A program made the translations under genes and the position numbers. The notes beneath the pieces were generated by a model, which made no database searches, was not told the origin of the DNA, and saw nothing but the letters and a program-made list of their open reading frames with translations. Positions 1-7,909 of a stretch of DNA of 37,504 nt are shown piece after piece (position 1 is the first letter of the stretch; the number at the start of each line of letters is the position of its first letter). Source of the DNA: an uncultured Clostridia bacterium (lineage in GTDB: Bacteria; Bacillota; Clostridia; TANB77; CAG-508); contig CALXJU010000015.1 of NCBI GenBank assembly GCA_944388705.1, positions 1 through 37,504 on the forward strand, in the 5' to 3' direction.

Positions 1-52
1 ATGTTTCTTCTTTTATTATATACTTTAGTATAGGATTTATAAATATCAGTTT

Positions 53-79
53 ATTCTTTAAGTTGTATACTTAAAGAAT
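53..79. repeat. Hairpin, left copy of a 21-bp inverted repeat pair
   Basis: Arms CTTTAAGT and ACTTAAAG enclose a TGTAT loop, extended by A-T pairs on both sides. The same 21 bp occur in inverted orientation at 208-228, so the asymmetric loop reads ATACA there. It may be the terminator of a gene left of the window. No coding sequence is visible in 1-231; the rest of that stretch is featureless AT-rich DNA. Confidence 0.6.
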
Positions 80-204
80 AAATATATTTTTAAATTATAG
101 TAGTATAAAGATTTTTAATTAACAAATTATCTTAAAACAATGGAAAATATTTCTCGTAAATCACTTGATTTTATTTTAATTTATTGATATAAATTATTTA
201 TTAA

Positions 205-232
205 AATCTTTAAGTATACAACTTAAAGATTT
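205..232 (-). terminator. Intrinsic terminator of the cation/Ca2+ exchanger gene
   Basis: An 11-12-bp A/T-rich stem (core CTTTAAGT/ACTTAAAG) with a 5-nt loop is followed on the minus strand by TTTTAAT, directly after the stop codon of the exchanger gene. It is also the right copy of the inverted repeat pair described at 53-79. Confidence 0.6.
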
Positions 233-1185
233 TATTTTATAATTAAAACCATTAAATTTATCAAATATAAAATTACAAATATAATTCCTTCTATTCTTGA
301 TAATTTATTTTTAGGTTTCATAAAAGGAAAAATTGTCATCAAAATCATTCCAATAAATAATACAATCATTTGATAATTATATGTTATATTATAGTTAATA
401 GGTTGAATTATGGCAGACAATCCAATTATAAGTAACATATTAAATATATTAGAACCAACTATATTTCCCATTGCAATATCACTTTCACCTCTTATCGCAG
501 CTGTTACACTTGTTACTAATTCTGGTAGACTCGTTCCTATTGCAACAATTGTAAGTCCTATTATCTTCTCACTAACATTTAACATTCTAGCTATCTCTTG
601 GGCATTATCTACAACTAATTCTCCACCTATTTTTAATATACATATTCCTAATATTATTAATGATATATTTTTGATTAAACTTATATTTTTAGTTTCTTCT
701 AACTCAAGTAATACCATATTTTTCTGTTTCTTTATTCCCATTATTATTGTATATATCAAAAATAAAATAAAAAGTATTATCAATATTAAACCTTCTGTTC
801 TACTTATATATCGTCCAGTATTGCAAATTATTAAAAATATTATTGATAATATAATTGATATCGGATTTTCTATTATTTTTGTCTGTTTTTGAAATGTTAC
901 TGGTCTTATTATTGCTGATAACCCTAATATTAATAATAAATTACATATATTACTTCCTATTATATTTCCTATTGATATATCTGAACATCCTTCTATTGCT
1001 GATGTTGTGCTTACAAATAGTTCTGGCATAGATGTTCCAATAGAAACAATTGTCAAACCTATAACTATTTCTGGTATATGTAATTTTTTTGCAACTGTAC
1101 TTGAGCCGTCTACTAATATATCTGCACCTTTTATTAATAGTATAAATCCAATTATTATTAATATTGTTTGTATCAATTTTTTCAC
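232..1185 (-). CDS. Calcium/sodium antiporter (CaCA family, YrbG-like)
   Basis: An inner-membrane cation exchanger of the Ca2+/cation antiporter superfamily, which couples Ca2+ export to Na+ or H+ entry. The 317-aa protein has about ten hydrophobic segments in two halves. Each half carries the diagnostic alpha repeat: GTSMPELFVS followed by GNIIGSN in the N-terminal half, and GTSLPELVTS followed by GNIVGSN in the C-terminal half. The acidic Glu in each GTSxPEL motif is the expected ion ligand. Length matches the bacterial YrbG-type family. The start is GTG at 1185 (MKKLIQT); no strong Shine-Dalgarno is visible, so the start is less certain than the family. It is monocistronic, ending in the hairpin at 205-232. 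The transported ion cannot be fixed from sequence. Confidence 0.9.
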   Translation of the reverse strand: MKKLIQTILIIIGFILLIKGADILVDGSSTVAKKLHIPEIVIGLTIVSIGTSMPELFVSTTSAIEGCSDISIGNIIGSNICNLLLILGLSAIIRPVTFQKQTKIIENPISIILSIIFLIICNTGRYISRTEGLILIILFILFLIYTIIMGIKKQKNMVLLELEETKNISLIKNISLIILGICILKIGGELVVDNAQEIARMLNVSEKIIGLTIVAIGTSLPELVTSVTAAIRGESDIAMGNIVGSNIFNMLLIIGLSAIIQPINYNITYNYQMIVLFIGMILMTIFPFMKPKNKLSRIEGIIFVILYLINLMVLIIK

Positions 1186-1266
1186 CCATTTAAATATATT
1201 AGTTTAATTATTTTTTATTACTATTACTTTTGTTTTAAAGTTTTTATAAAAAAATCTGAATAATGC

Positions 1267-1295
1267 TTGACAAATATGGAAATACCTATTATAAT
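1267..1295 (+). promoter_or_regulatory. Sigma-A type promoter of tRNA-Met
   Basis: Consensus -35 TTGACA (1267-1272) and -10 TATAAT (1290-1295) are separated by 17 bp, about 20 bp ahead of the tRNA. Confidence 0.85.
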
Positions 1296-1315
1296 AATTA
1301 CTGTTCACACAATAT

Positions 1316-1392
1316 GGCGAAGTAGCTCAGTTGGCTAGAGCATTCGGTTCATACCCGACAGGTCGGCGGTTCGAATCCACCCTTCGCTACCA
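1316..1392 (+). tRNA. tRNA-Met (CAT anticodon), probably elongator
   Basis: A 77-nt cloverleaf including encoded CCA. Acceptor arm GGCGAAG/CTTCGCT, D-arm GCTC/GAGC, anticodon loop TTCATAC, T-loop TTCGAAT. The GGG/CCC anticodon-stem signature of initiators is absent and 1:72 is a G-T wobble rather than the initiator mismatch, so an elongator is likelier. Two stem positions do not pair: 27:43 is T-C and 51:63 is C-A. Confidence 0.93.
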
Positions 1393-1420
1393 AAAAAATC
1401 GACATTAAGTCGATTTTTTT
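1393..1420. terminator. Bidirectional terminator after tRNA-Met
   Basis: Stem ATCGAC/GTCGAT flanked by an A-run and a T-run, loop ATTAA. It starts at the base after the tRNA CCA and can also end the minus-strand transcript of the Cys/Asn-rich protein. Confidence 0.85.
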
Positions 1421-1452
1421 ATTTTAATTTCATTTTTTTATTTACTACTTAT

Positions 1453-1980
1453 TTATCTCCTAAATGTTCTATTGCAACACCCATATGAAGATGATGAATT
1501 ATTTCCATTTGAAGATGTTGTATTAATTAAGTTATTTTCTGATAATTCTGCAATTAAAGAATTAGAATTTCCACAACCACAGTTTCCATTATTATTGTTA
1601 CGACGACAAGAAACTGTATTTCCATTTATTCTAGCAACCACTTGCCCATTACTATTAACAATAGCAAGACTATTATCATCATTATCATTACAGCAGTCAT
1701 TATTATTATCATCATATGGATTATGGCAAGTTAAACAATTACTATTTCTAAAAAAGCCAGAACTCTTAAAAATGCAATCGAAAAAGGCTGCTAAAAAAGC
1801 TAGTATTCCTAATATAACTGCTAATACAACTAAAGTTGTATTTCCAATGATTGCTGCAATCAGTAGTGTAACAGAAAAAAATACCAATGCAACTAATGTT
1901 GGACATCTTACTATTCTATTTATAAGTATTGCTAAAACAATTGTTGCTAATGCTAACGCAAAAAATATAAATAAAGTCAT
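1453..1980 (-). CDS. Cys/Asn-rich multi-pass membrane protein, unknown function
   Basis: Not recognised. The ATG at 1980 is chosen because AGGAG lies 10 nt upstream; an in-frame ATG at 2046, overlapping the truA stop, would add 22 basic residues but has no Shine-Dalgarno. The 175-aa product starts with about three hydrophobic helices (roughly residues 3-22, 28-46, 48-68). The remaining ~100 residues are low-complexity and hydrophilic, rich in Asn and Ser. There are 11 cysteines in total, including CLTC, two CC pairs and a CGC; nine of them lie in this tail. It is last in the cdaA-truA unit. The clustered cysteines could bind metal or form disulfides, but this is inference. Confidence 0.7.
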   Translation of the reverse strand: MTLFIFFALALATIVLAILINRIVRCPTLVALVFFSVTLLIAAIIGNTTLVVLAVILGILAFLAAFFDCIFKSSGFFRNSNCLTCHNPYDDNNNDCCNDNDDNSLAIVNSNGQVVARINGNTVSCRRNNNNGNCGCGNSNSLIAELSENNLINTTSSNGNNSSSSYGCCNRTFRR

Positions 1981-2038
1981 AATTTTATATCTCCTTTTAT
2001 GTTTTTTGATATATTTTATGAATTTATTTATATTTTTG

Positions 2039-2776
2039 TTACTCATACATTACATTTAATAAATATAAACCATTTGGAGGTAATGTTTTCCCTGCATTTT
2101 CTCTTTTTCCTTCATCTATAATTTGAGGAATATCTTCCGGACTAATTTTTCCCAATCCTACATCAACTAGCGTTCCTACAATAATTCTAACCATATTGTA
2201 TAAAAACCCATTACCTGTTAATTCTATAAATATTTTTTCATCTATTTTATAAAGTTTAGCTTCATAAATTGTTCTAACACTACTTTTACTACTTGTTCCA
2301 CTTGCTTTAAACGCTCTAAAATCATGTTCTCCTTCAAAATATTTTATAGCTTGCTCCATTTTAGAAACATCTAATCTTTGAGGAATATGTGTTTCTAAAT
2401 TTCTATAAATTGCACTTCCCTCTTCAGAATTATTTATGATATATCTATATGTTTTTTTCTTACAATTTAATCTACTATGAAATCGTTCGTCAACTTCCTC
2501 CGCCTTTTTTATCACAATTGATTTTTTTAGTCTTGAATTTATTGCAATTGCAAATTTTTCTATCGGAATTTTAGAATTTGTTTTAAAATTAGCAACTTGT
2601 CCTAGAGCATGAACACCTGCATCTGTTCTTCCTGATGCATTTAATTCAACATCTTCTCCTGTTATACATTTTATTGCTTGTTCTATAGTTCCTTGAATGT
2701 TCAATTTATTAGGTTGTTTTTGCCATCCGTTAAAATCTTTTCCATCATATTCAATAGTTAATTTTATATTTCTCAT
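2039..2776 (-). CDS. truA: tRNA pseudouridine(38-40) synthase TruA
   Basis: Converts uridines 38-40 in the anticodon stem-loop of many tRNAs to pseudouridine. At 245 aa it is full length for TruA. The catalytic motif GRTDAGVHALG (Asp52) is intact, and the N-terminal LTIEYDGKDFNGWQ and C-terminal GNGFLYNMVRIIVGTL motifs are typical. It follows cdaA after a 38-bp gap containing a small hairpin and has an AAGGAGA ribosome site. An upstream alternative start of the next gene overlaps its stop codon. Confidence 0.96.
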   Translation of the reverse strand: MRNIKLTIEYDGKDFNGWQKQPNKLNIQGTIEQAIKCITGEDVELNASGRTDAGVHALGQVANFKTNSKIPIEKFAIAINSRLKKSIVIKKAEEVDERFHSRLNCKKKTYRYIINNSEEGSAIYRNLETHIPQRLDVSKMEQAIKYFEGEHDFRAFKASGTSSKSSVRTIYEAKLYKIDEKIFIELTGNGFLYNMVRIIVGTLVDVGLGKISPEDIPQIIDEGKRENAGKTLPPNGLYLLNVMYE

Positions 2777-2796
2777 ACTTCTCCTTTAATTAATAA

Positions 2797-2814
2797 GAGT
2801 TGCTTTTGCAACTC
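2797..2814 (-). terminator. Short hairpin between cdaA and truA (weak terminator or processing site)
   Basis: Perfect 7-bp stem GAGTTGC/GCAACTC with an AAAA loop immediately after the cdaA stop. The following minus-strand TTATTAATT is only moderately T-rich, so partial termination or mRNA-end protection is likelier than full termination. Confidence 0.45.
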
Positions 2815-3744
2815 CTATTTTTCTGTTTCTTCTTTTTTCTTAAAAATATTTTTTATATCTTTAAAACTCTTTATTTTTCTTTCTTTTTTCTCTTTTGCTT
2901 CATTTAATCTTTTTGTTACTACATTGCTAATTAATATTTTTTTCAAAACATCTTCTCTTACATCTGCAATTAATGTACCATCTTTTGCTACTGATACTTT
3001 TCCTGTTTCTTCTGAAACTATTATTGCAATACTGTCTGATTCTTTTGATATTCCAATTCCTGCTCTATGTCTTGTTCCTAATTCTTTTGCTATATCTCTA
3101 TCACTTGCTAATGGTAACATACACGCTGCTGCTGCAATTTTATTGTTACTTATTACTACTGCTCCATCATGTAATGGTGTATTCGGAACAAATATGTTTA
3201 CTAACAATTGTGGTGATACTTCTGCATCCATAGGAATTCCTGTTGCTATTATATCTTTTATTTGAATATCTCTTTCTATTACTATTAATGCTCCTGTTTT
3301 ATTTTTAGCTAACTCATAAACTGCTATTACTATTTTATAGATATCTTCTTTTGTTTTTGTTATTATGTCTTTATCAAATCCAAAAAATCTTGAAAATCTA
3401 TTTGTTCCACCCAGTTGTTCTAATGTTCTTCTTATTTCTGGTTGGAATATTATTATTATAAGTATTACTCCCCAGTCCATTATTGCTGATAATATATAAT
3501 TTAATATATTCAGATTTAATAATCCACTTAATGCTGTTGCTACGATTAATAATGCTATTCCTTTTACCAATTGCCATGCTCTTGAATCTTTTACTATTCT
3601 TAATAATTCATAAGCTAAAAATACTACTAATGTTATATCTATTATTATTGTTATTAGTTTAAATGGCTGCTCTTGCCATTCTCTTATATATGACAAAATA
3701 TTATGCTCATAAAAACTATTTAATAAGTTTCCTATGTTGTCCAT
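2815..3744 (-). CDS. cdaA: Diadenylate cyclase CdaA (c-di-AMP synthase, membrane-bound)
   Basis: Condenses two ATP to cyclic di-AMP, the second messenger for potassium/osmolyte and wall homeostasis in Gram-positive bacteria. Three transmembrane helices (about residues 30-50, 59-77, 82-100) precede a DAC domain (about 125-265). The catalytic DGA motif (193-195) and RHR motif (225-227) are both present. A basic, Lys/Glu-rich tail follows (about 280-309). Length 309 aa, slightly longer than usual because of the tail. The usual partner gene cdaR (YbbR domains) and glmM are not adjacent; the gene instead sits between a 43-aa membrane peptide and truA. Confidence 0.95.
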   Translation of the reverse strand: MDNIGNLLNSFYEHNILSYIREWQEQPFKLITIIIDITLVVFLAYELLRIVKDSRAWQLVKGIALLIVATALSGLLNLNILNYILSAIMDWGVILIIIIFQPEIRRTLEQLGGTNRFSRFFGFDKDIITKTKEDIYKIVIAVYELAKNKTGALIVIERDIQIKDIIATGIPMDAEVSPQLLVNIFVPNTPLHDGAVVISNNKIAAAACMLPLASDRDIAKELGTRHRAGIGISKESDSIAIIVSEETGKVSVAKDGTLIADVREDVLKKILISNVVTKRLNEAKEKKERKIKSFKDIKNIFKKKEETEK

Positions 3745-3759
3745 CTAATACATCTCCTT

Positions 3760-3891
3760 TTATCTCATTATATAATATATTAGTGTTGAACATGCAGCTA
3801 ATACCATTACTGCAGCTAAAAATCCTGCCATTATTCTTACAAATAATTGTCTTTTATCTATTTTATTTTTTACTTTTGCTTCTTTTTTCAT
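3760..3891 (-). CDS. 43-aa single-pass membrane peptide upstream of cdaA
   Basis: A short gene: ATG at 3891, TAA at 3760-3762, ribosome site AAAGGA, and its own promoter at 3928-3955. The product has a basic N-terminus (MKKEAKVKNKIDKRQ) and one hydrophobic helix (about residues 17-40, with FLAAVMVLAAC). It ends 15 bp before the cdaA start, in a gap that holds the cdaA ribosome site, so the two should be co-transcribed. Function unknown; membrane-localised cdaA makes a physical or regulatory link plausible but unproven. Confidence 0.65.
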   Translation of the reverse strand: MKKEAKVKNKIDKRQLFVRIMAGFLAAVMVLAACSTLIYYIMR

Positions 3892-3927
3892 TGTTTTACA
3901 TCCTTTCTTTTTTAAGTATACCTTTAT

Positions 3928-3955
3928 ATTATAACATATTTACAGATTTTTTCAA
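3928..3955 (-). promoter_or_regulatory. Promoter of the 43-aa peptide/cdaA/truA unit
   Basis: -35 TTGAAA (3950-3955) and -10 TATAAT (3928-3933) with 16-bp spacing and an extended -10 TG. It lies in the 70-bp gap after pdp, giving cdaA its own transcription start. Confidence 0.75.
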
Positions 3956-3961
3956 TATTTT

Positions 3962-5263
3962 TTATATAATACCTAGTATTATAGGCTGTTTTTCTACTTC
4001 TTGATCTTCTATTTTATAAATTTCTAATATTTTTCTTTCAGCTTCTCTTAATTTATTTTCATCATCTGCACATATATATGCTAAAAATTCTTGTTCCTCT
4101 ACCTTGTCTCCAACTTTTTTATTTAAAATTATTCCAACATTTTTTAAAATCTCATCTTCTTTATTAACCCTACCTGCTCCTAAATAACATGATAATTTTC
4201 CTATTTGTTCTGCATTGATTTCTTGTACAAATCCTGTTTTTTCAGTAACTACTGCTGATATATATTTTGATTTTTCGAATTTTGTTGTATCTTCTAAATA
4301 TGAAATGTCTCCTCCTTGATTTTGCACCATTTCAATAAGCTTTTTATATGCTTGTCCATTCTCAATATTTTGAAGCATTTTTTGTTTATTTTCTTCTAAA
4401 TTATCTCCTTTTCCTGCTAGTTTTATCATATAAGCACCAAGTTCAAGAACAACTTGTTTTACATCTTCTAACATATCACCTTTAAGAAAATTAATTGCTT
4501 CTATTACTTCTAATGAATTTCCTACAGCATATCCTAGTGGCTCATCCATAGAAGTTAATACACATTTTACTTCTCTTCCTGCTAAATTTCCGATTTTAAT
4601 CATTTGATTGGCAAGTTTTTCTGCATCTTCCTTGTTTTTCATAAATGCACCTTTACCAACAGTAACATCTAAAACAATTTTATTTGCCCCACTTGCTATT
4701 TTTTTACTCATTATACTTGATGCAATTAGTGGTATATTTTCTACACATGATATTGCATCTCTTAATTCATATATTTTTTTGTCTGCTGGAGCTAAATTCA
4801 TTGTTTGTCCAATCATACTTATTCCAACTTTTTCTACATTTTGTATAAATTCATTTACATCTACTTTTGTTCTATATCCAGGTATTGTTTCCATTTTATC
4901 AACTGTTCCGCCTGTAAATCCTAATCCTCTACCTGACATTTTTGCAACAGGTATCCCCATTGATGCTATTATTGGAAGTAATATTATTGAAACTTTGTCT
5001 CCTACTCCTCCTGTACTATGTTTATCTACTACATTTTCTCCAAATCTAGATAAATCTAGTACTTCTCCCGAATATGCCATTGCTATACTTAAGTCTGTTA
5101 TTTCTCTGTCATTCATTCCATTTATATATATTGCCATAATTAGTGCTGAAGCTTGATAATCAGTAATTTCTCCTTTTGTATATCCTTGTACAAAATATTC
5201 AATTTCTTCTTTTGTTAATTCCTTTTTATCTCTTTTTTTAGAAATTATTTCTAATATATTCAT
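3962..5263 (-). CDS. pdp: Pyrimidine-nucleoside phosphorylase
   Basis: Cleaves uridine, thymidine and deoxyuridine with phosphate to a free base and (deoxy)ribose-1-phosphate, in nucleoside salvage. At 433 aa it is full length. The substrate/phosphate loops are clear: KHSTGGVGDKVS and SGRGLGFTGGTVDKME near residues 80-130, the hallmark of the thymidine/pyrimidine phosphorylase family. The C-terminal domain is complete. It is the last gene of the unit starting with the pilin-like gene, 12 bp after the DUF3137 gene. Thymidine-specific DeoA cannot be fully excluded by eye. Confidence 0.93.
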   Translation of the reverse strand: MNILEIISKKRDKKELTKEEIEYFVQGYTKGEITDYQASALIMAIYINGMNDREITDLSIAMAYSGEVLDLSRFGENVVDKHSTGGVGDKVSIILLPIIASMGIPVAKMSGRGLGFTGGTVDKMETIPGYRTKVDVNEFIQNVEKVGISMIGQTMNLAPADKKIYELRDAISCVENIPLIASSIMSKKIASGANKIVLDVTVGKGAFMKNKEDAEKLANQMIKIGNLAGREVKCVLTSMDEPLGYAVGNSLEVIEAINFLKGDMLEDVKQVVLELGAYMIKLAGKGDNLEENKQKMLQNIENGQAYKKLIEMVQNQGGDISYLEDTTKFEKSKYISAVVTEKTGFVQEINAEQIGKLSCYLGAGRVNKEDEILKNVGIILNKKVGDKVEEQEFLAYICADDENKLREAERKILEIYKIEDQEVEKQPIILGII

Positions 5264-5275
5264 TTGTATTCTCCT

Positions 5276-6154
5276 TTAAATTTCTTTTATGTTCTTTAGT
5301 ATTTTTTCTGTTAATTCTAAAGTAAAGTTTATTATATTATAATATTTTAATAATGTATCATAATCTAATGCCTTTTTTAGCATATTTGCTTCAAATACTT
5401 CTCCTGTATTGAATCTTATATACATATTATTTTCATTTATTGTTATTTCAGGTGTAAATCTGTTTTGTTCTTTAAAATCTATTAACATCTGCATTACATC
5501 TGCTGTTAATAATTGCATCGTGATTATTGGATTTGTTCCATATACATTAAATACTTTTTCAAATTCACTTGAATCCATTTCTATTTTGTCTTTTGGTTTT
5601 ATTAATGTAAATGAATTTTTCCTGATTTTTATATTTGCTAAAACCGTTTTGTTTAATTTTATTTCTGCAAATAGTCCATAAAATATTGTTAAATATTCGA
5701 CGTTACCATCACTATCTCGAGATTCAATTTCAGATATTACTTCTGACATTGAAATTCTATTTCCATCTTCTAATGTTCCTGTTATTAAATCTTCTGAAAA
5801 AAATCTATCAGGCCTTTCAAATTCACCTTTAATATATGATAATTTACCTATTCCTTTGCTTGGCAAATATTCTAATGTCGAACTATATTCTTTTACAAAT
5901 GTTCTTATTACTTTTTCTTTAAATAATTTAGTATAATTTCTTCTATTTCTGGAAAAAGCAATATATAAAGCTATTATTAAAAGAGCCATAAATATTAATA
6001 AAAAACTTTTTGTTATTACTGAAAATATTGTTCCAACCATTAATATTATAAAAATAATCAACAGCATTCCATTTGTTGCTTTATTTCTAGCTTGTTCTAA
6101 TGTTGTATTTGATTCTTTATAAACTTTTTCATAAATTTCATTAAAACTTTTCAT
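5276..6154 (-). CDS. DUF3137-type membrane protein, partner of LemA
   Basis: 292 aa with two adjacent hydrophobic helices near residues 28-68, an RNRRN positive stretch after them, and a soluble C-terminal region with a GTNPIITMQLLTADVMQ segment. Sequence and position match the DUF3137 family, which is commonly encoded next to lemA in Firmicutes. It starts 3 bp after the lemA stop, so translation is probably coupled. Biochemical function is unknown. The family assignment rests on remembered features and context, not a search. Confidence 0.7.
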   Translation of the reverse strand: MKSFNEIYEKVYKESNTTLEQARNKATNGMLLIIFIILMVGTIFSVITKSFLLIFMALLIIALYIAFSRNRRNYTKLFKEKVIRTFVKEYSSTLEYLPSKGIGKLSYIKGEFERPDRFFSEDLITGTLEDGNRISMSEVISEIESRDSDGNVEYLTIFYGLFAEIKLNKTVLANIKIRKNSFTLIKPKDKIEMDSSEFEKVFNVYGTNPIITMQLLTADVMQMLIDFKEQNRFTPEITINENNMYIRFNTGEVFEANMLKKALDYDTLLKYYNIINFTLELTEKILKNIKEI

Positions 6155-6157
6155 TTA

Positions 6158-6694
6158 TTATTCCTCTTTTAAATTTACTTCTATATTGTTTTGTGCTTGT
6201 TCTTCAGCTTGGAAAAATTCTTCTTCTTTGAAGCCAAAAAATTTAGCTAATAAATTGCTTGGAAACATTAATACCATATTGTTATATGCATTTACTTCTA
6301 CATTATATATTCTTCTTGCTGCTTGAAGTTGGTTTTCTGTTTTTGATAAATTTTTTTGTAGATTTAAAAATTGTTCACTTGCTTTTAATTCTGGATAATT
6401 TTCTGCTAATGCTAATATTGTATTACATTCATTATTTAAATTTTCAGCATCTTTTAAATTTTTATTTTGAAAATATTCTGCTCTATGTTCAGTTATTTTT
6501 TCTAATGTTTCTTGCTCATATGTCATATATCCTTTTACACATTCTACTAGATTTGGTATTAAATCAAATCTTTGTGTTAAATATACATCTATACCTGAAT
6601 ATGCTTGTTTTACTTTATTCTGTTTACTTACAAATGAGTTGTAGGTAAAAAACATGTATAATAATATTATTATTGCAATTATTATTATTGGCAT
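6158..6694 (-). CDS. lemA: LemA family protein
   Basis: 178 aa with an N-terminal transmembrane helix (about residues 1-17), then the helical LemA domain. Typical motifs are YSGIDVYLTQRFDLIPNLVECVKGY, which here appears at about residues 32-56, AENYPELKASEQFLNLQ and the C-terminal FPSNLLAKFFGFKEEEFF. LemA proteins form long helical bundles anchored in the membrane; their physiological role is not established. It lies between rnhB (10 bp) and the DUF3137 gene (3 bp), supporting a LemA/DUF3137 functional pair. Confidence 0.95.
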   Translation of the reverse strand: MPIIIIAIIILLYMFFTYNSFVSKQNKVKQAYSGIDVYLTQRFDLIPNLVECVKGYMTYEQETLEKITEHRAEYFQNKNLKDAENLNNECNTILALAENYPELKASEQFLNLQKNLSKTENQLQAARRIYNVEVNAYNNMVLMFPSNLLAKFFGFKEEEFFQAEEQAQNNIEVNLKEE

Positions 6695-6704
6695 TTTGAA
6701 CCTC

Positions 6705-7331
6705 CTAAATTATATTTTTTGTAAAGCTTCTTCTATGTATTGGGCATAATCCATATTGTTTTATTGCTTCTATGTGTTTTGCTGTTCCATATCCTTTATG
6801 TTGTGCAAAATTGTATTTTGGATATACTTTATCCCATTCTCTCATTATTCTATCTCTTGTTACTTTTGCAATTATTGATGCACATGATATTGAATAACAT
6901 TTTGCATCACCTTTTATTATTGATTCGTATGGAATTCCCATTGTATCTATATGTTCTAATGCATCAACTAATATTAAATCTGGTTTAACTGTTAATTCTT
7001 TTAATGACATTGTTAGTCCTTTTTTAGTTGCATTTAATATATTTATTTCATCAATTTCATCTTGTCCTATTATTGCTACTCCATAACTTATTGCTTCTTC
7101 TATTATTTTGTCATATAAAGCTTCTCTCTTTTTTTCTGATACTTTTTTAGAGTCATTTACTCCTTCTATCATTGAATCAGCTGGCATTATAACACTTGCA
7201 ACAACAACAGGACCAGCTAGTGGTCCTCTCCCTGCTTCATCTATTCCACATATTGTATTAAATCCTTTTTTTCTTAGTTCGTTTTCTTGTTGTTTTAATG
7301 CTTTTAATCTTTCTTCTTCTTTTTCTTTCAT
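6705..7331 (-). CDS. rnhB: Ribonuclease HII
   Basis: Removes RNA from RNA-DNA hybrids and incises at single ribonucleotides in DNA. The 208-aa protein has the catalytic start GIDEAGRGPLAGPVV (Asp31, Glu32), a further Asp in LVDALE (123) and KGDAK (Asp142). C-terminal HKGYGTAKHIEAI and HRRSF are typical. A short charged helix of about 25 residues precedes the catalytic domain. It begins 2 bp after the pilin-like gene. Confidence 0.96.
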   Translation of the reverse strand: MKEKEEERLKALKQQENELRKKGFNTICGIDEAGRGPLAGPVVVASVIMPADSMIEGVNDSKKVSEKKREALYDKIIEEAISYGVAIIGQDEIDEINILNATKKGLTMSLKELTVKPDLILVDALEHIDTMGIPYESIIKGDAKCYSISCASIIAKVTRDRIMREWDKVYPKYNFAQHKGYGTAKHIEAIKQYGLCPIHRRSFTKNII

Positions 7332-7333
7332 GC

Positions 7334-7834
7334 TTATTCTCCTGTTAGTTCATTTAATTGCGTTAATGTATAATTTCCTTGATATCCATTTGTATTTATT
7401 ACTTCTACTTTTATTTCATCAATATTATATCCTACTATAAAATACCCATAATCTTCTACACTTAATTCTTGTATTCCCATATCTGATAAATCTTGTTGCG
7501 TCAAATAATAATATTCAAATCCTTCCTGGATTTTTCCTGTATTTTGTAATAAATTTTGAACTTCTGAATTTTCTTCTACTTTTATTCCTTTTAAATTTTC
7601 ATTTTTTATTGTTTCAATTTCATTTGCGTCTGTTACATTTGCTTTTTGAAAACTAACTTCTTCTACACATTCTTTTCCTTTTGCTTGCATTAATAACATA
7701 TTTGTTCTTAAATCTTGTAATTTTACTTCTCTTATTAAATCTAATCCAAAATATACTGTAATTCCTGCTATAATCATCATTACAATAATTGTTATTGTCA
7801 ATGTAATTAGTGTTATTCCTCTTTGTTTCTTCAT
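7334..7834 (-). CDS. Type IV pilin-like protein with prepilin N-terminus
   Basis: 166 aa. The N-terminus (KKQRG, then ITLITLTITIIVMMIIAG) has the layout of a class III prepilin signal: basic leader, Gly at -1, hydrophobic helix. The +5 residue is Thr where most pilins carry Glu. The rest is an acidic soluble domain with no match I recognise. A consensus promoter (7855-7883) and a GGAGG ribosome site precede it, making it the first gene of the rnhB/lemA/pdp unit. No pilus assembly ATPase or prepilin peptidase is in the window, so export by such a system is inference. Confidence 0.75.
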   Translation of the reverse strand: MKKQRGITLITLTITIIVMMIIAGITVYFGLDLIREVKLQDLRTNMLLMQAKGKECVEEVSFQKANVTDANEIETIKNENLKGIKVEENSEVQNLLQNTGKIQEGFEYYYLTQQDLSDMGIQELSVEDYGYFIVGYNIDEIKVEVINTNGYQGNYTLTQLNELTGE

Positions 7835-7854
7835 TTAATCTCCTCCATAATTAT

Positions 7855-7883
7855 ATTATATATTTTGTACTTTTTATTTTCAA
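7855..7883 (-). promoter_or_regulatory. Promoter of the pilin-like/rnhB/lemA unit
   Basis: -35 TTGAAA (7878-7883), 17-bp spacer, -10 TATAAT (7855-7860), ending about 20 bp before the ATG. It diverges from the htrA control region. Confidence 0.75.
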
Positions 7884-7909
7884 GTAAATTCAAAAAAATA
7901 TTATAGTTT

